From an uncultured Clostridia bacterium (GTDB taxonomy: Bacteria; Bacillota; Clostridia; Oscillospirales; Ruminococcaceae), in assembly GCA_947630825.1 (NCBI GenBank), contig CANRJA010000015.1:1-46096 (forward strand): 46,096 nucleotides of DNA. Direction: 5' to 3'. This document shows positions 1 through 10,199 of this stretch, one piece after another (positions within the stretch are counted from its first letter, which is position 1; every line of letters starts with the position of its first letter). The notes beneath the pieces were generated by a model. It was not told where the DNA came from, did no database searches, and saw only the letters and a program-made list of their open reading frames with translations. The position numbers were made by a program, and so were the translations under genes.

Positions 1-78
1 ATATTTTTGTGTCTATTAAGAAATGGTTTAAAAGTGTTTTGGAATACTTTGGGGCATAATGAATAGGATATTATTAGT

Positions 79-128
79 AAAAAGTTAAGCTTATACTTCT
101 TGGCGGAAGTTTTAAACTTAGCTTTTTT
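79..128 (+). terminator. Probable intrinsic terminator of the upstream operon
   Basis: A long imperfect stem pairs AAAAAGTTAAGCTTATACTTC (79-99, in two halves around a G-U and mismatches) with the segment ending CTTAGCTTTTTT (about 106-128), around a short TTGGCG loop. The right arm ends in a T-run. No gene ending is visible before it, so the terminated gene lies outside the window. It separates that gene from the cell-wall operon that follows. Confidence 0.55.
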
Positions 129-266
129 ATACTTATACGGAATAATAAAAATTATGGCAAATTAGGAAAAATAATAACGATTTATGTCTGCATTAAAAAC
201 GAAAAGGACATATGATAAGAATTAAGATTTTTGTATATAAGTAACTGCCGGCAAGGGAGGTTAAAT

Positions 267-2504
267 ATGGACGAAAGACCTACTGGACTTATGAAACGAA
301 GGCTTAATATCTGGATTGCCCTCGGAATACTGGTTTTTATGATATGGATACTTATAAATATGTTTCATATATCAGTTAAAGAATCAAAAAAATATCAAGA
401 GCTTGCCTCATCTCAGCAACTGCAGAGCACTGTTATTACGGCGAATCGAGGCTCAATATACGACCGCAATATGCAGGCGCTAGCAAGGAGCGCGTCTGTT
501 TACACAGTTTATGTTGACCCTAGAATGCTGAAAGATTACTTATCGGAGGACGAACCCAAGGCTGATTTGAATGAAATAACAGCCAAGCTCTCTGAGATTT
601 TAGAGATCGGTCAAAAGAAGATTTTAAATCTCTGCCAACAGAACAATATGTATCAGATCATAAAGAAAAATGTTGAGAAATCTGTTGCAGATAAAATAAC
701 GGCGTATAAAACCGAAATAGGTCTTGACGCTATAGGGCTTACTCCTACGACAAAGAGGTTTTATCCGCAGAACGAGCTTGCATCAAACGTAATAGGACAT
801 CTTCACTATGACGGCTATGGAATATATGGTCTGGAGCAGTATTATGACGATTATCTTGCAGGAGTGGACGGCAGAGTTGTAACGGCAAAGGCTGCCGACG
901 GAACAGAGATTCCATACAGATACAAGCAGAACTATGACGCTCAAGATGGCGACTCGCTTGTACTTAATATGGATGTGAACATTCAGTATTATCTTGAAAA
1001 GGCGCTTAAAGAGGCGGTTGCTAAAAACTTGCCTACAGACAGAGCTTGCGGAATAGTTATGAATCCAAAGACCGGCGCTGTTCTTGCTATGGCTACAAAC
1101 CCCAGCTACGACCCTAATAACCCATCTGATATTACCGATGAAGACACCTTAAAGACACTTTCAAAGCTGCCTAAAAAAAGCAAGAAATACGCAAAGGTAC
1201 AGTCGGACGCATGGGCGCTTCAATGGAAAAACAAAGCCATTTCGGAGCTTTATTTCCCCGGTTCGGTATTTAAGGTAGTTACAGGCTCTTCTGCTCTCGA
1301 CGCGGACGCTATCAATCTCACTCAGACTTTTTCCTGCAACACCAAAATCCAGGTCGAGGACAGATCGTTCCACTGCTGGTCTTTTACAAGCCACGGTTCA
1401 CAGGATTTTGCCACCGCAATGGTGCATTCGTGCAACCCTGCGTTTATACAGATTGGTCAGGCGTTGGGAGCTACAAAGTTCTACGATTATTTTAAAGCGT
1501 ATGGATTTACCGAGCTTACTGGCATTGACCTTCCGTCTGAGGCGGAAAGCATTCATATCACAAAGGATAATTTGGGAATAGTAGAGCTTGCTTCAAGCTC
1601 ATTTGGGCAAACAAATAAAGTTACTCCTATTCAGATGATAACTGCATATTCGGCAGTTGTAAACGGCGGTTATATTATGACTCCGCAGGTCGTAGATAAA
1701 ATTATCGACCCATCAGGAAATCTTGTAAAAGACATTACTCCTGTAAAAAAGAGACAGGTTATTTCTAAAAAAACATCCGCTACGATGAGAAAGGTTTTGG
1801 AGAATGTCGTAAACACAGAGCAGGGTTCAAACGCTTACATAAAGGGATACCGAATTGGCGGAAAATCAGGAACATCTCAAAAAATAGACGAGGACATATC
1901 AGGTAACACATATGTAGCTTCTTATTGTGCTTTTTATCCTGCTGACGATCCGGAGCTTATTATGCTGGTTATGGTAGACCACCCTACAGGGGGAAATTAT
2001 TACGGAAGTTTAGTTGCAGCGCCGGTTTGCGTTCAGGTACTAAGTGATGTGCTGCCCTATCTGGGATACTTCCCCGAATATACGGACGAGGAAATGGAGC
2101 AGGTTGCTGTTTCAGTTCCAAATGTTCTTGAAACGAAATTGTCTGACGCTAAGAAAACTATCAAAGGTATGGGACTCAAGTATGAGGTTGTCGGCAAGGG
2201 AAGCACTGTTATTGCACAGTCGCCTGCAAGCGGTTCAATGCAGCACGGCGGAACGATTTATCTGTATACAGAGAATAACTATAAGGCTGAAACCGTTTCT
2301 GTTCCGAGCATTAAAGGACTTACTGTAAGTGAGGCTGAGAGCAGGCTCGAAAGCGTAGGACTTAACCTGAATGCTCAGGGTAATGCTATTGATGAATTCG
2401 GCGCGGTTGCCGGAACAGACCAAAGCTATGCTTCGGGAGCAAAAGTTCCGGTCGGAACTATAGTGTCTGTGACCTTTGCGGTCGAACAGGCAGGGTCGCA
2501 GTAG
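267..2504 (+). CDS. spoVD: Class B penicillin-binding protein with two PASTA domains (SpoVD/FtsI family)
   Basis: This 745-residue membrane-anchored transpeptidase cross-links peptidoglycan at the septum or in the spore cortex. I chose ATG 267 because GGGAGG lies just upstream; an in-frame ATG at 231 lacks a ribosome site. One membrane helix spans about residues 12-34, followed by a PBP dimerization domain. The transpeptidase motifs are complete: SVFK with nucleophile Ser333, SCN at 388-390 and KSGT at 533-536. Two PASTA domains follow, about 613-671 and 677-742. PASTA domains fit SpoVD-type proteins, but as the only class B PBP heading this mur operon it could equally be the vegetative FtsI. 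The family is certain; the choice between SpoVD and FtsI is not. Confidence 0.93.
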   Translation: MDERPTGLMKRRLNIWIALGILVFMIWILINMFHISVKESKKYQELASSQQLQSTVITANRGSIYDRNMQALARSASVYTVYVDPRMLKDYLSEDEPKADLNEITAKLSEILEIGQKKILNLCQQNNMYQIIKKNVEKSVADKITAYKTEIGLDAIGLTPTTKRFYPQNELASNVIGHLHYDGYGIYGLEQYYDDYLAGVDGRVVTAKAADGTEIPYRYKQNYDAQDGDSLVLNMDVNIQYYLEKALKEAVAKNLPTDRACGIVMNPKTGAVLAMATNPSYDPNNPSDITDEDTLKTLSKLPKKSKKYAKVQSDAWALQWKNKAISELYFPGSVFKVVTGSSALDADAINLTQTFSCNTKIQVEDRSFHCWSFTSHGSQDFATAMVHSCNPAFIQIGQALGATKFYDYFKAYGFTELTGIDLPSEAESIHITKDNLGIVELASSSFGQTNKVTPIQMITAYSAVVNGGYIMTPQVVDKIIDPSGNLVKDITPVKKRQVISKKTSATMRKVLENVVNTEQGSNAYIKGYRIGGKSGTSQKIDEDISGNTYVASYCAFYPADDPELIMLVMVDHPTGGNYYGSLVAAPVCVQVLSDVLPYLGYFPEYTDEEMEQVAVSVPNVLETKLSDAKKTIKGMGLKYEVVGKGSTVIAQSPASGSMQHGGTIYLYTENNYKAETVSVPSIKGLTVSEAESRLESVGLNLNAQGNAIDEFGAVAGTDQSYASGAKVPVGTIVSVTFAVEQAGSQ

Positions 2505-2589
2505 GTTTAATATAAAAGCGTATTTATCGTTTAAATTATTTTGTGTTTAAATGTTGTTGTGTTATATAAACTTAAAAGGAGAATAAAAA

Positions 2590-4026
2590 ATGAAACTTTA
2601 TGACTTAGTTAAGGGTCTGGCAGAAACATCTCTTGATAATTTTGAGATCACCGATATTACGTCGGACAACAGAAAGGATTTCAAAAAAGGAGCAATGTTC
2701 GTCTGTATAAGGGGAAACACCTTCGACGGGCACTCTGTTGCTGAACAGATGCTTGAAAAGGGCGCTTCCTGCGTTGTTGTTCAAAGAGATTTGGGACTAG
2801 AAAAGCAGATAATAGTTAAGGATACCCGAGAAATTTACCCTGCACTTTGTGCAAGGTGGTTTTCAAATCCTGAGAAAAAGCTTAAGCTTATAGGCGTTAC
2901 TGGAACAAACGGCAAAACGACAATAACTACGGTGATTAAAAAGGTACTGACTGAGCTTGGCACTAAGGTGGGACTTATAGGTACTTGTCAGAACGAAATA
3001 GGAAATAAAATTCTTCACACAGACAGGACTACTCCCGAGCCGTATGATTTATATGAGTTGTTGGCTCAGATGGTAAAAGAACACTGTGAGTATGCAGTAA
3101 TGGAGGTTTCGTCACAGGCTCTTGAGCAAAAAAGAGTAGGACCGCTGCACTTTGATATTGCGTTGTTTACAAACCTTACGCAGGATCATCTTGACGTACA
3201 CGGAACTATTGAGAACTATTACAGAGCTAAAAAGATACTGTTCACTATGTGTGACAAAGCGCTTATTAATATTGACGATAAAAGCGGAAAAAGATATTTC
3301 GATGAAACAGAGTGTGAAAAGTATTCGTTCTCCACAACTGAAAGGGCGGATTTCAACGCTAATGAAATTAAACTTTCGGCAAGCGGAGTTGAGTATAACT
3401 TTAGCTGCGGCGGAGAATCTCTGCCGGTGAAGTTCAATATGCCGGGCTATTTTAATGTTTCAAATTCTCTTGCAGTTATAGGGTGTTTAACATTACTGGG
3501 ATACAGCACAAAGGATATTATCAGCTTTGTTGAAAAGACGTCAGGTGTGCGAGGAAGAGCAGAGGTGGTTCCAACGGGCAGAGACTTCACCGTTATTTGC
3601 GATTACGCTCATACTCCCGACGCTCTTGAAAATATTCTCGAGGCGATAAAAAGCTGTTCTTCAGGCAGAGTTGTTTGTCTGTTCGGGTGCGGAGGAAACA
3701 GAGACAAAACAAAGCGTCCGCTTATGGCAAGAGCCGCTGCCGAACACGCAGATTTTCTGATTATAACTTCGGATAACCCGAGAGAAGAGGAACCTGTTGA
3801 AATTATTCAGGATATACTAAAAGGACTTTCTGAAACTTATACACAGTATATAACGATAACTGACAGAATAGACGCCATTCACTGGGCGGTTAAAAACGCG
3901 CAAAAGGACGACGTTATCGTTCTTGCAGGGAAAGGACACGAGGATTATCAGATACTTCCCGGAGGAGTTAAGATACATCTTGATGAAAGAGAAGTAGTAG
4001 CTGAGGCTTTGGCACAACTTGATTAG
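2590..4026 (+). CDS. murE: UDP-N-acetylmuramoyl-tripeptide synthetase MurE (meso-DAP type)
   Basis: This cytoplasmic Mur ligase adds the third amino acid of the peptidoglycan stem peptide to UDP-MurNAc-L-Ala-D-Glu using ATP. The 478-residue length is normal. The ATP loop GTNGKTT is at residues 105-111. The substrate motif DNPR at 395-398 is the version that selects meso-diaminopimelate over lysine, so the wall is predicted to be A1-gamma type. The start ATG follows AAGGAG at 7-8 bases. It is the second gene of the dcw operon, 85 bp after the PBP gene, and the shared strand and short gaps argue for co-transcription through murG. Confidence 0.95.
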   Translation: MKLYDLVKGLAETSLDNFEITDITSDNRKDFKKGAMFVCIRGNTFDGHSVAEQMLEKGASCVVVQRDLGLEKQIIVKDTREIYPALCARWFSNPEKKLKLIGVTGTNGKTTITTVIKKVLTELGTKVGLIGTCQNEIGNKILHTDRTTPEPYDLYELLAQMVKEHCEYAVMEVSSQALEQKRVGPLHFDIALFTNLTQDHLDVHGTIENYYRAKKILFTMCDKALINIDDKSGKRYFDETECEKYSFSTTERADFNANEIKLSASGVEYNFSCGGESLPVKFNMPGYFNVSNSLAVIGCLTLLGYSTKDIISFVEKTSGVRGRAEVVPTGRDFTVICDYAHTPDALENILEAIKSCSSGRVVCLFGCGGNRDKTKRPLMARAAAEHADFLIITSDNPREEEPVEIIQDILKGLSETYTQYITITDRIDAIHWAVKNAQKDDVIVLAGKGHEDYQILPGGVKIHLDEREVVAEALAQLD

Positions 4027-4087
4027 AAAACATAACAACGAACCAATTATTGATATTTTATAGATTTAGGAAAAAGGTAAAGACATT

Positions 4088-5446
4088 ATGGAAAAGCTAT
4101 TGTTAAGCGAGATAGTGACAGCAGTTAGGGGAAGCTTTGGATATCCCAGCGATATTGAAGTAACGTCGATCTCAACAGATACCAGAACCATAGAAAAGGG
4201 CGCTGTGTTTGTTGCGCTTAAAGGGCAGAACTTTGACGGACATGATTATGCAAAAAAGGCAATGGAGCTTGGTGCTGCCGCTGTTATAACAGAACGTGCT
4301 ATAGACGGTGCAGAATGTATAATAGTAGACTCAACTCAGGCGGCACTTTTGGATATTGCAAGCTATTACAGAGATAAATTTAATATAAGGCTTGTGGGTA
4401 TAACAGGCAGCGTCGGGAAAACAACAACTAAAGATTTTGTATCACTGGTTATGTCTAAAAAATTCAAGACGCTGAAAACCTACAAGAATTTTAACAACGA
4501 AATAGGACTTCCTATGACTCTGTTCAATCTTACAAATGAACACGAAGCAGCGGTCATAGAAATGGGAATGTCAAATCTCGGTGAGATTTCAAGACTTTCT
4601 CTTACCGCAAAGCCGAATATTTGTGTAATAACAAATATCGGATATTCGCATATAGAAAATCTCGGCTCTCAGGAGAATATTCTTAAAGCTAAAATGGAGA
4701 TATTAGACGGCGCAGATGAGAACGCTCCTCTGATTTTGTCAAAGGATGATAAATTCTTAAAGACCGTACAGGTCAGGGCAAGCAGGAAGAAAATATTCTA
4801 CTCTGTATCAGACAAATCAGCCGACGTTTACGCAAGCGATATCAAAACAAAAGACGATAAGATAGAGTTTACTATAAACAGCGATGGAACGGCTTATAAG
4901 GCGGTAATAAACTGTTTGGGTGAGCATAATGTAAAAAATGCGCTTGCGGCTTTCTGTGTCGGACGTGAGTGCGGCATAAGCCCGAAAGATATGGTCAAGG
5001 CTATAGGCGAGTTTGCTCCCGACGGGATACGTCAGGGTATAAGCGTTATAAACGGTGCGAAAATAATTGCAGACTGCTATAATTCATCGCCGGATTCTGC
5101 AAAGTCAGCGCTTCATACTCTTTCACAAATTGATGCAAAAGGCAAAAAAATTGCCGTTTTGGGGGATATGCTGGAGCTTGGTAAGCTTTCAAAGGAGCTT
5201 CATTTAAGCGTAGGAGAAGCTGTCTGCGGAGAGAAAATTGATATGCTTCTTTGCTTTGGTGAAATGTCGAAGTATTATATAAAGGGCGCTGTTAAGAAAG
5301 GCTTTGACGAGGAAAATGCAAAGCAATTTGATTCTAAGGATGAGCTTTCACGTTATCTCAAGTCGGTAATTAAAGAAAACGACGCAGTTTTATTTAAGGC
5401 AAGCCGTGGAATGAAATTTGAAAGTATTATTGAAGATTTAAAATAA
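4088..5446 (+). CDS. murF: UDP-N-acetylmuramoyl-tripeptide-D-alanyl-D-alanine ligase MurF
   Basis: This cytoplasmic Mur ligase attaches D-Ala-D-Ala to UDP-MurNAc-tripeptide and completes the soluble pentapeptide precursor. The protein has 452 residues, normal for MurF. The N-terminal substrate-binding domain contains STDTR and VFVALKG segments, the central ATPase domain carries the loop GSVGKTT at residues 107-113, and the C-terminal domain contains DCYNSSPDS. The start ATG follows AAAAAGG. It sits directly after murE. The next gene begins almost at its stop codon, yet that gene is ftsW and not mraY, which normally follows murF. Confidence 0.95.
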   Translation: MEKLLLSEIVTAVRGSFGYPSDIEVTSISTDTRTIEKGAVFVALKGQNFDGHDYAKKAMELGAAAVITERAIDGAECIIVDSTQAALLDIASYYRDKFNIRLVGITGSVGKTTTKDFVSLVMSKKFKTLKTYKNFNNEIGLPMTLFNLTNEHEAAVIEMGMSNLGEISRLSLTAKPNICVITNIGYSHIENLGSQENILKAKMEILDGADENAPLILSKDDKFLKTVQVRASRKKIFYSVSDKSADVYASDIKTKDDKIEFTINSDGTAYKAVINCLGEHNVKNALAAFCVGRECGISPKDMVKAIGEFAPDGIRQGISVINGAKIIADCYNSSPDSAKSALHTLSQIDAKGKKIAVLGDMLELGKLSKELHLSVGEAVCGEKIDMLLCFGEMSKYYIKGAVKKGFDEENAKQFDSKDELSRYLKSVIKENDAVLFKASRGMKFESIIEDLK

Positions 5447-5468
5447 ACTTATGAAAGGAGAAATAGCA

Positions 5469-6695
5469 TTGCAGATAAATTCCGGAAATCCGATAGGGCG
5501 CAGGACCAGAGTTAGAAGATATGACCCGTCTCAGATGCCTGCTCAGGAAACCAGAAAAAGATGGAATATAAGATGGATAAAAGCGGATATGGACAGACCG
5601 TTTTTGATAATAGTATTTACCCTGCTGATTCTCGGGATCGTTATGATGTTTTCTGCAAGCTATGCGTGGGGTCTTTATGAATACGGAGACGGTTACTACT
5701 ATGCAAAAAAGCAGATAGTAGCCGCTGTTATAGGAATTGCGATAATGTATTTTGTTACGCATTTAGATTATCATATGTATCAGAATACAAAGCTCGCCTA
5801 TCTGTTTTTTATATTTACTTGGCTGCTTAATCTGGCAACGGCGTTTAAAGGCCGTGAGGTTGCCGGAGCAAGGCGCTGGATAACAATAGGTATTGAGTTT
5901 CAGCCGTCGGAGCTTTTAAAGGTAGCGATTATAATAATATTTGCGTATATAATTTCTATGAACTATTCTAAGTTTGCAAAGAAATGGACGTACGGAATTG
6001 TTCCGTTTGCTATTGTTATGGCTCTTTGCGCAATGGTTCTGGTTCTGCAAAGACATATGTCGGGCGTTATGATAGTGGGAATGATAGGACTTTCGCTTAT
6101 GTTTGTCGGCGGAGTCCCCAGAAAAAATTTCTGGGCGTTTGTCGGCGTCTGCGCAGGAGCGGGCATTTTATTCTTGCTTTTAAAATCAATAACTGAAGGT
6201 AATTTAGGATACATTTCAGACCGTATACAGTCGTGGAGAGATCCGTCGTCAGACATTAGAGGCTCTACATACCAGACGTGGCAGTCTTTACTGGCTATCG
6301 GCTCAGGCGGAGTGTTCGGTCTTGGCTTTGGCGAGTCAAAGCAGAAGTTTTTGTATCTGTCTGAATCGCAGAACGACTTTGTGTTCTCAATTATATGCGA
6401 AGAGCTTGGCTTGATAGGCGCAATAATCGTTATGCTTTTGTTCGCGCTGTTTGTGTTCAGAGGATTTTATATCGCTGCTAATTCTCCCGATAAATTCGGA
6501 ATGATCTTATCGGCAGGCGTGACTATTCAAATAGGATTACAGGCTCTTTTGAATATTGCTGTTGCTACGAATTCTTTCCCTAATACGGGAATTTCCCTTC
6601 CGTTTTTCAGCTACGGAGGAACTGCGCTGATGATACAGCTTATTGAGATGGGAATGGTGCTGTCCGTTTCGCGGCAGTCTAAAACTATGGAATAA
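5469..6695 (+). CDS. ftsW: SEDS-family peptidoglycan glycosyltransferase FtsW (or RodA)
   Basis: This polytopic membrane protein polymerises lipid II glycan strands together with a class B PBP, probably the one encoded at the head of this operon. I place the start at TTG 5469 because the in-frame ATG at 5451 is itself part of the SD AAAGGAG; the TTG lies nine bases after it. The result is 408 residues with about ten membrane helices. SEDS signatures are GARRW, FQPSEL, GLGFG and PFFSYGGT. Asp303 in the segment ESQND is the conserved catalytic aspartate of the family. Position in the dcw cluster favours FtsW over RodA. Confidence 0.88.
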   Translation: MQINSGNPIGRRTRVRRYDPSQMPAQETRKRWNIRWIKADMDRPFLIIVFTLLILGIVMMFSASYAWGLYEYGDGYYYAKKQIVAAVIGIAIMYFVTHLDYHMYQNTKLAYLFFIFTWLLNLATAFKGREVAGARRWITIGIEFQPSELLKVAIIIIFAYIISMNYSKFAKKWTYGIVPFAIVMALCAMVLVLQRHMSGVMIVGMIGLSLMFVGGVPRKNFWAFVGVCAGAGILFLLLKSITEGNLGYISDRIQSWRDPSSDIRGSTYQTWQSLLAIGSGGVFGLGFGESKQKFLYLSESQNDFVFSIICEELGLIGAIIVMLLFALFVFRGFYIAANSPDKFGMILSAGVTIQIGLQALLNIAVATNSFPNTGISLPFFSYGGTALMIQLIEMGMVLSVSRQSKTME

Positions 6696-6718
6696 AGGCT
6701 TACTTTGGAGGAAAATTT

Positions 6719-7873
6719 ATGCTTAGAATATTACTGGCAGGCGGAGGAACGGCAGGACATATTAATCCTGCTTTGGCAATCGCCGAGATAATAAAAGAAA
6801 AGCACCCTGATACGCAGTTTTGCTTTGCAGGAACTCCCGACGGTTTGGAAGCCTCAATTATTCCAAAAGAGGGCTATGACTTCAAGCCCATCAAGATAAA
6901 GGGTTTTCAGAGAAAGATAAGTTTAGAAAACATTAAAAGGAATATAAAGGCTGTCAGTTATCTGGCTATGTCGGGGCATCGCTCAAAGCAGATAATAAAG
7001 GAGTTCGCCCCCGATATTGTAATAGGTACGGGCGGATATGTGTCGGGACCTATTGTGAGAACTGCGGCTAAAATGGGCATTAAAACTGCCATTCTCGAAG
7101 CCAATGCCTTTCCGGGCGTTACTACGAAGATACTGTCTAAATATGTTGACAAGGTTATGCTCACTGTTAAGGAAACTGAAAAGTATTTAGACAGCAGTGT
7201 AAAATGTACTGTAACAGGACTTCCTGTCAGAAAGGGCTTTAAGGGGATTTCAAAACAGCAGGCAAGAGAAAAGTTAGGTCTGCCGCAGGACGAGATTTGC
7301 ATTCTATCCACAGGGGGAAGTCTCGGCGCAAGGGTAATAAACGAGGCGGTCGCCGAGCTTTTCAAGTGGTACCAGGAAAACAACATAAAAATCAATCACA
7401 TACATTCTTACGGAAAGTATAAGGGGTATAAGGATTACCCCGACAAACTTAAGTCAAACGGCATTGACTTGAATGATAAAAGGATAAGGCTTTCCGAGTA
7501 TGTAGATATGCCGGTTTGTATGGCGGCGGCAGACCTTGTTATCAGCCGCTGCGGAGCAAACTCGCTTACCGAGCTTGAAGCTATAGGTAGAGGGTCGATA
7601 CTTATTCCATCGCCGAATGTAGCAGAGAATCATCAGTATTACAACGGAATGGTTCTCGATAAGGCAGGAGCAGGTATATGCATTGAGCAGAAGGATTTTT
7701 CTGCAGGCTGGCTTAAAGCTAAGGTAAACGAGCTTTACAACAATAAGGAAAAGCTGGAGGCTTTGTCTGAAAACGCTAAAAGGCTTTATATAAAAGATAC
7801 TCCTGAGCGAGTGTACGGAGTTTTATCCCCTCTAATCGCAGGAGTAATAATTAATTCGGACAATGATCAGTAA
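6719..7873 (+). CDS. murG: UDP-GlcNAc:undecaprenyl-PP-MurNAc-pentapeptide GlcNAc transferase MurG
   Basis: This peripheral membrane GT-B enzyme (family GT28) converts lipid I to lipid II on the cytoplasmic face. The protein has 384 residues, near the usual 355-380. The N-terminal glycine-rich loop GGGTAGH is at residues 8-14; the C-terminal donor-binding half shows SRCGANSLTELEAIGRG, the typical UDP-GlcNAc site. The ATG follows GGAGG. It is the last gene of the tightly packed murE-murG run; a 108 bp gap then precedes murA. Confidence 0.95.
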   Translation: MLRILLAGGGTAGHINPALAIAEIIKEKHPDTQFCFAGTPDGLEASIIPKEGYDFKPIKIKGFQRKISLENIKRNIKAVSYLAMSGHRSKQIIKEFAPDIVIGTGGYVSGPIVRTAAKMGIKTAILEANAFPGVTTKILSKYVDKVMLTVKETEKYLDSSVKCTVTGLPVRKGFKGISKQQAREKLGLPQDEICILSTGGSLGARVINEAVAELFKWYQENNIKINHIHSYGKYKGYKDYPDKLKSNGIDLNDKRIRLSEYVDMPVCMAAADLVISRCGANSLTELEAIGRGSILIPSPNVAENHQYYNGMVLDKAGAGICIEQKDFSAGWLKAKVNELYNNKEKLEALSENAKRLYIKDTPERVYGVLSPLIAGVIINSDNDQ

Positions 7874-7981
7874 TCGGCAGTTTTTTATTCAATAAATCAG
7901 CATAAGGCAAAATAGTAACTCTCTTTTAGACGTTTGCATAATATGAGTTAAGCGAATTAGTTAGAAAAGGAGAGAAGCTTT

Positions 7982-9235
7982 ATGCAAAGGCTGGTTATTG
8001 AGGGCGAAAATAAACTTACAGGCGAGCTTGTTTGTCATGGAGCGAAAAATGCGGCTCTGCCCTTGCTTGCAGGCTGTGTTTTAGCCAAAGGTGAAACAGC
8101 GTTACATAACTGCCCCAGACTGAGCGATGTCTTTGCGGCGTGCAGAATATTATCCTGCTTGGGATGTGAATGTAAACGTGAAGCGGACAGCGTACTGGTT
8201 AATACAGACGGACTTCTTCATTTTGATGTTCCTGACGATTTGATGAGGGAGATGCGTTCATCTATTGTTTTTCTGGGGGCTATTTTAGGAAGGCTCGGAA
8301 AGTGCAAGCTTTCCTTTCCCGGAGGGTGCGAGCTTGGACCGCGTCCGATAGATATGCATATTTCAGCGCTTAAGAAAATGGGCGTTCAGATAAACGAGGA
8401 GCACGGCGTTTTAGACTGCTCTGTACCAAGCGGTCTGGTCGGCACAAATATAACATTTTCCTTTCCGTCGGTCGGAGCGACTGAGAACGTGATATTAGCG
8501 GCAGCGACTGCTAAGGGAACTACCGTTATACATAACGCTGCCCGTGAGCCTGAAATTACCGATCTGGCAAACTTTTTAAACTGCTGCGGTGCAAGAATTG
8601 CAAATGCAGGAGAAAGCACAATAGTCATAGAGGGAGTTAAGGAGCTTCACGGCTGTGAGTATTCAGTTATGCCCGACAGAATCGTAACGGCAACTTATAT
8701 GTCCGCTGCGGCGATAACAGGCGGAGAACTGAACATCACAAAAGTCAGAACAAGCGATATAGAAGCGGTTATTCCCGTCTTTGAGCAGATGGGCTGCTCG
8801 GTATACACCTATAACGACAATGTTTATATCAATGCAAGACACGGACTAAAAGCGGTCAAAACTATAAGAACAATGCCGTATCCGGGCTTTCCTACCGACG
8901 CTCAGGCGACGACTATGGCGGCTCTTTGCAAGGCGAACGGAACAAGCGTTATAGTTGAAAACATTTTCGAGAACAGATATCGTCAGGTCGACGAGCTTGT
9001 AAGAATGGGCGCTAAGATAAAGACTGAGGGTAAGGTCGCTATTATAGACGGCGTAAAGCGTCTTTACGGAGCGAATGTAAGGGCAACGGATCTAAGGGGC
9101 GGAGCGTCGCTGGTTATCTTGGCTCTTGCCGCTGAGGGAAAGACAGAAATAAGCGATATTCACCTGATTGACAGAGGTTATGAGATGATTGAAAAAAGTT
9201 TGTCGTCGGTAGGCGCGAAAATAAAAAGAGTTTAA
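7982..9235 (+). CDS. murA: UDP-N-acetylglucosamine 1-carboxyvinyltransferase MurA
   Basis: MurA catalyses the first committed peptidoglycan step, transferring enolpyruvate from PEP to UDP-GlcNAc. It has 417 residues of the inside-out alpha/beta barrel type. Cys116 in PGGCELG corresponds to the PEP-binding cysteine that fosfomycin alkylates, so this copy should be fosfomycin-sensitive rather than the Asp variant. KNAALPLLAG near the N-terminus and RPIDMHISALKKMG after the cysteine are family signatures. The ATG follows AAAGGAGAG. Low-GC Gram-positives often carry two murA paralogues; only one is in view. Confidence 0.95.
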   Translation: MQRLVIEGENKLTGELVCHGAKNAALPLLAGCVLAKGETALHNCPRLSDVFAACRILSCLGCECKREADSVLVNTDGLLHFDVPDDLMREMRSSIVFLGAILGRLGKCKLSFPGGCELGPRPIDMHISALKKMGVQINEEHGVLDCSVPSGLVGTNITFSFPSVGATENVILAAATAKGTTVIHNAAREPEITDLANFLNCCGARIANAGESTIVIEGVKELHGCEYSVMPDRIVTATYMSAAAITGGELNITKVRTSDIEAVIPVFEQMGCSVYTYNDNVYINARHGLKAVKTIRTMPYPGFPTDAQATTMAALCKANGTSVIVENIFENRYRQVDELVRMGAKIKTEGKVAIIDGVKRLYGANVRATDLRGGASLVILALAAEGKTEISDIHLIDRGYEMIEKSLSSVGAKIKRV

Positions 9236-9285
9236 AAGGATAATAAAAGCAGTAGTCAGGAATTAAAAACAAAGGAGATGAAAAA

Positions 9286-10119
9286 ATGAAGGACATAGAA
9301 AAATCAAATTTATCAGATGAGCAATACAGAATTATCAATGGCGAAAAGGTTGTAGTGTCGAGAAGAAAACGGAGAAGAAATATGTCTCTTTATTATTTCA
9401 TTGCTGTTGTTTTTATCATAATGGCGCTTATCTTTTTGTCATTGACTGTTTTCTTTAATATTAAAAAGATCGATATTAAAGGTACTGACCTTTATACCGA
9501 CGAGCAGATAATTCAAATAGCAGGGCTGTCAGATAACGATAATCTGTTCAGAATTGATACCGACCAGATGAAGTCGGACATTCTGAGTTCATTTCCCTAT
9601 CTTGAGGACATTACTATAAAAAGAAAGTTGCCGTCTACGTTGCAGTTTACTGCCGTACAAGCTGTGCCGATGGCTAATATTCAAAACAAAGACGGAACTT
9701 TCTGCGTAATAAGTACAACAGGAAGAATTGTCGAGACAGGCGTGCTTGATAAAAAAGCCGGTTTGGTAACAGTATCGGGAATGGATCTTAAGGTCAAGGA
9801 TCTAGGAAAGACCTATGAGGATAAGGACAGTATGAAAACGACGATTTTAGGTCAGATCCTAAGCGAGATAAACACGCTCGGAATGACTAGTATGAACACG
9901 ATTGACATTAGTGACAGGACAAACATTAAGATGACGTACGACGGCAGACTGGATATAGAGGTAGGAAGTTCGGTCGACCTTGCTTTTAAGATAAGGTATG
10001 TTGAGGCTGTGATACAAAAGCTTTCTCCAACATATCAGGGAACGCTTATATATCACAATGCGACAAGCGGACTTTCGGCGATACCGAAAACGGCTGAAGC
10101 GACGTCGCAGGGGAATTAA
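9286..10119 (+). CDS. divIB: Cell division protein FtsQ/DivIB
   Basis: This bitopic divisome protein bridges the FtsW-PBP synthase and the FtsB/FtsL complex outside the membrane. The 277-residue protein has a basic cytoplasmic tail (SRRKRRR), one membrane helix at about residues 34-57, then a POTRA domain (about 59-130, beginning IKKIDIKG) and a FtsQ/DivIB beta domain. The ATG follows AAGGAGATG. Its place after murA and before ftsZ is the classic one; ftsA, which normally follows, is missing and an unrelated gene stands there. Confidence 0.88.
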   Translation: MKDIEKSNLSDEQYRIINGEKVVVSRRKRRRNMSLYYFIAVVFIIMALIFLSLTVFFNIKKIDIKGTDLYTDEQIIQIAGLSDNDNLFRIDTDQMKSDILSSFPYLEDITIKRKLPSTLQFTAVQAVPMANIQNKDGTFCVISTTGRIVETGVLDKKAGLVTVSGMDLKVKDLGKTYEDKDSMKTTILGQILSEINTLGMTSMNTIDISDRTNIKMTYDGRLDIEVGSSVDLAFKIRYVEAVIQKLSPTYQGTLIYHNATSGLSAIPKTAEATSQGN

Positions 10120-10199
10120 ATATTATGCTAAATATTTTTGGATAAAGCTATGTCTTAAATAATAGAAACTTACAATTTTCAAGAAAAGGGCGTTGGAAT

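Noticed and set aside
190-216. Possible SigE-type promoter before the PBP gene
   Set aside because: GCATTAA and CATATGAT resemble SigE boxes but the spacing is 12 and the mur operon needs vegetative expression; too weak to annotate.
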